Origin: Pontibacter indicus
GTDB taxonomy: Bacteria; Bacteroidota; Bacteroidia; Cytophagales; Hymenobacteraceae
Reading direction: 5' to 3'
Length of the DNA stretch: 64,000 bases
Assembly: GCF_900156345.1 (NCBI RefSeq)
Contig: NZ_FTPP01000001.1
Coordinates: 248,001-312,000, forward strand
The translations under genes and the position numbers were made by a program. Each line of letters begins with the position of its first letter. The first letter of the stretch is position 1. Shown piece by piece: positions 62,882 to 64,000 of the stretch. The notes beneath the pieces were generated by a model. The model saw only the letters and a program-made list of their open reading frames with translations, ran no database searches and had not been told where the DNA came from.

Positions 62882-63124
62882 CTATAATTTGCTTTCTGCC
62901 TTCAGCTTTGCATCGGCCACTTCAATAATCCGTTTTAGTTGTGGGATAACCTTTAGTGCCAGTTCCGGGCTGATGTCAGCTGATACACAGATCAGGCTTA
63001 GGTCCTTCAGGGCATTGGCACGTAAGTTCAAAGTCGTGATGTTGACTCTGTTACGGGTGAATACTGTGGTTACTTTTTCCAGCACGCCTATCTTGTTTTC
63101 GGTGTAAATTTTTAGGGTTTGCAT
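62882..63124 (-). CDS. ilvN: Acetolactate synthase small subunit, ACT-only short form
   Basis: 80 residues from ATG 63124. It is a single ACT domain beginning QTLKIYTENKIGVLEKVTTV and with the TTLNLRANALKDLS block. Typical IlvN/IlvH subunits have about 150-190 residues with a second domain. This short form resembles IlvM of E. coli in length. It regulates the large subunit and may give weaker valine feedback. It starts 10 bp after the ilvB stop and is followed by about 220 bp of repeat-rich DNA before ilvC. Confidence 0.85.
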   Translation of the reverse strand: MQTLKIYTENKIGVLEKVTTVFTRNRVNITTLNLRANALKDLSLICVSADISPELALKVIPQLKRIIEVADAKLKAESKL

Positions 63125-63134
63125 AGGTTCAGAT

Positions 63135-64000
63135 TTATTCGAGTAACATGCCATCAACTGCCGCACCGGTAGGCATCATCGGGAATACATTTTCTTCGTT
63201 CTCGACCAGCACATTCAGCAAAAAAGGCTTTTCGCTATGTAGCATTTGCTGTATGGCTCCGGGCAGTTCTTCACGTTTCTCAACACGTAGCGCGTTTATC
63301 CCAAACGCTCTGCTGATCTCGGCAAAGTCCGGGTTTTCCATTTTCACGAAAGAGTAGCGGCCATCAAAGAACATATTCTGCCACTGGCGCACCATCCCCA
63401 GGAAATTATTATTCAGTACCACCACCTTCACGGGTACTTTATATTGGGCTATAGTTGCCAATTCCTGTATCGTCATCTGGAAACACCCGTCGCCGATAAC
63501 AGCTACAACTTCGCGGTCCGGGGCGCCAGTTTTTGCACCTAAAGCTGCCGGCAAGGCAAATCCCATAGTGCCCAGGCCCCCGGAGGTAAAGTAGCTTTTG
63601 TGTTTCTGGAAAGGGTAGTAGCGCGCGGCCATCATCTGGTGCTGCCCCACATCGGCAATCACCATCGCTTCGCCGTTCGTCTGCTCGCCCAGCACCCGGA
63701 TCACCTCGGGCATCGTTAGTTTTACTTTGGCAGGATACAGCGCCTTCCGGCGTACTTTTTCTTCTTCCTGTGCATCCAGTTTTGCAAACTCTACCAGCCA
63801 TTCAGTATGGGAATAGGTGTGCAGTAAAGGAGTGAGTTGCTCAAGTATCGTGAGGGCATCACCCAGCAAAGGCACATCCGCTTTTACAACCTTGTTCAGC
63901 TCCGAAGGGTCTATTTCGATGTGGATGACCTTGGCCTGCTTCGCATAAAAGTTCAGGTTTCCGGTTACACGGTCGTCGAAGCGCATGCCTATGGCCAGCA
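63135..64000 (-). CDS. ilvB: Acetolactate synthase large subunit, partial (start outside window)
   Basis: C-terminal 288 residues or so of the ThDP-dependent enzyme; the 5' end lies beyond the window. The reading frame runs through the window edge with LAIGMRFDDRVTG, so the ATG at 63986 is internal. ThDP-binding motif: VIGDGCFQMTIQELATIAQY with NNNFLGMVRQWQNMFF. FALPAALGAKTG also fits. It condenses pyruvate, or pyruvate and 2-oxobutanoate, first common step of Val/Leu/Ile synthesis. First visible gene of the ilvB-N-C-A run. Confidence 0.95.
   Translation of the reverse strand, partial: LAIGMRFDDRVTGNLNFYAKQAKVIHIEIDPSELNKVVKADVPLLGDALTILEQLTPLLHTYSHTEWLVEFAKLDAQEEEKVRRKALYPAKVKLTMPEVIRVLGEQTNGEAMVIADVGQHQMMAARYYPFQKHKSYFTSGGLGTMGFALPAALGAKTGAPDREVVAVIGDGCFQMTIQELATIAQYKVPVKVVVLNNNFLGMVRQWQNMFFDGRYSFVKMENPDFAEISRAFGINALRVEKREELPGAIQQMLHSEKPFLLNVLVENEENVFPMMPTGAAVDGMLLE

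Noticed and set aside
1..64000. CRISPR arrays, rRNA and tRNA genes
   Set aside because: No regularly spaced direct repeats and no cloverleaf or rRNA signature sequences were noticed on either strand; manual reading could miss a tRNA.

Overview
The window looks like a chromosome segment of a Bacteroidota bacterium, most likely of the Hymenobacteraceae/Pontibacter type. Pointers are a type IX secretion (T9SS) C-terminal sorting domain, a CarboxypepD_reg-like TonB receptor, DUF3078 and DUF983 proteins, many short lipoprotein signals, TAnnTTTG-like -7 boxes, and a Bacteroidota-type ilv operon. The genus is inference only. I saw no rRNA, tRNA or CRISPR array.

Layout. (1) 1-17.3 kb is an AT-rich Wzx/Wzy-type exopolysaccharide locus: initiating sugar transferase and a methyltransferase on +, then on - a long convergent run reading from Wza-like export lipoprotein, Wzc-like tyrosine kinase, UDP-glucuronate epimerase-like enzyme, Wzx flippase, a nucleotidyltransferase-kinase fusion, a P-loop protein and Wzy polymerase to three glycosyltransferases and a DUF354 protein. 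(2) 17.6-19.0 kb is a decayed IS256-family element, sitting where base composition changes. (3) 19-35 kb is GC-richer housekeeping and envelope DNA: D-aminoacylase, SpmA/B-like protein, M14 peptidase, APC permease, HtrA protease, DUF72, TonB receptor, two exported methyltransferases. (4) 35.3-38.1 kb is a T9SS-sorted Ig-like surface protein broken by two in-frame stop codons. (5) 38.9-51.6 kb centres on a complete four-enzyme trans-4-hydroxy-L-proline pathway (epimerase, D-hydroxyproline oxidase/dehydrogenase, DapA-like deaminase, 2-oxoglutarate-semialdehyde dehydrogenase). It is divergent from an AraC regulator plus aminopeptidase P, and is followed by a DPP-IV-type peptidase. This reads as a collagen/proline-rich-peptide utilisation island. 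(6) 51.9-60 kb holds an SDR enzyme, a second AraC regulator, a second DUF983 protein, a 42-codon membrane peptide next to a Cys-rich lipoprotein, a sulfatase with its formylglycine-generating enzyme, and a DinB protein. (7) 60.3-64 kb is ilvB-ilvN-ilvC-ilvA on -, cut by the window end, with an unusually short ilvN.

The most unexpected signal is not a gene. The heptamer AGGTATA/TATACCT (best extended form CAGGTATA[G/A]) occurs about 63 times by eye between 19 and 60 kb, in both orientations, in all three reading frames, in intergenic DNA and in terminator loops. It is much sparser in the exopolysaccharide locus and absent from the ilv segment. It behaves like a DNA-level sequence word of unknown function.
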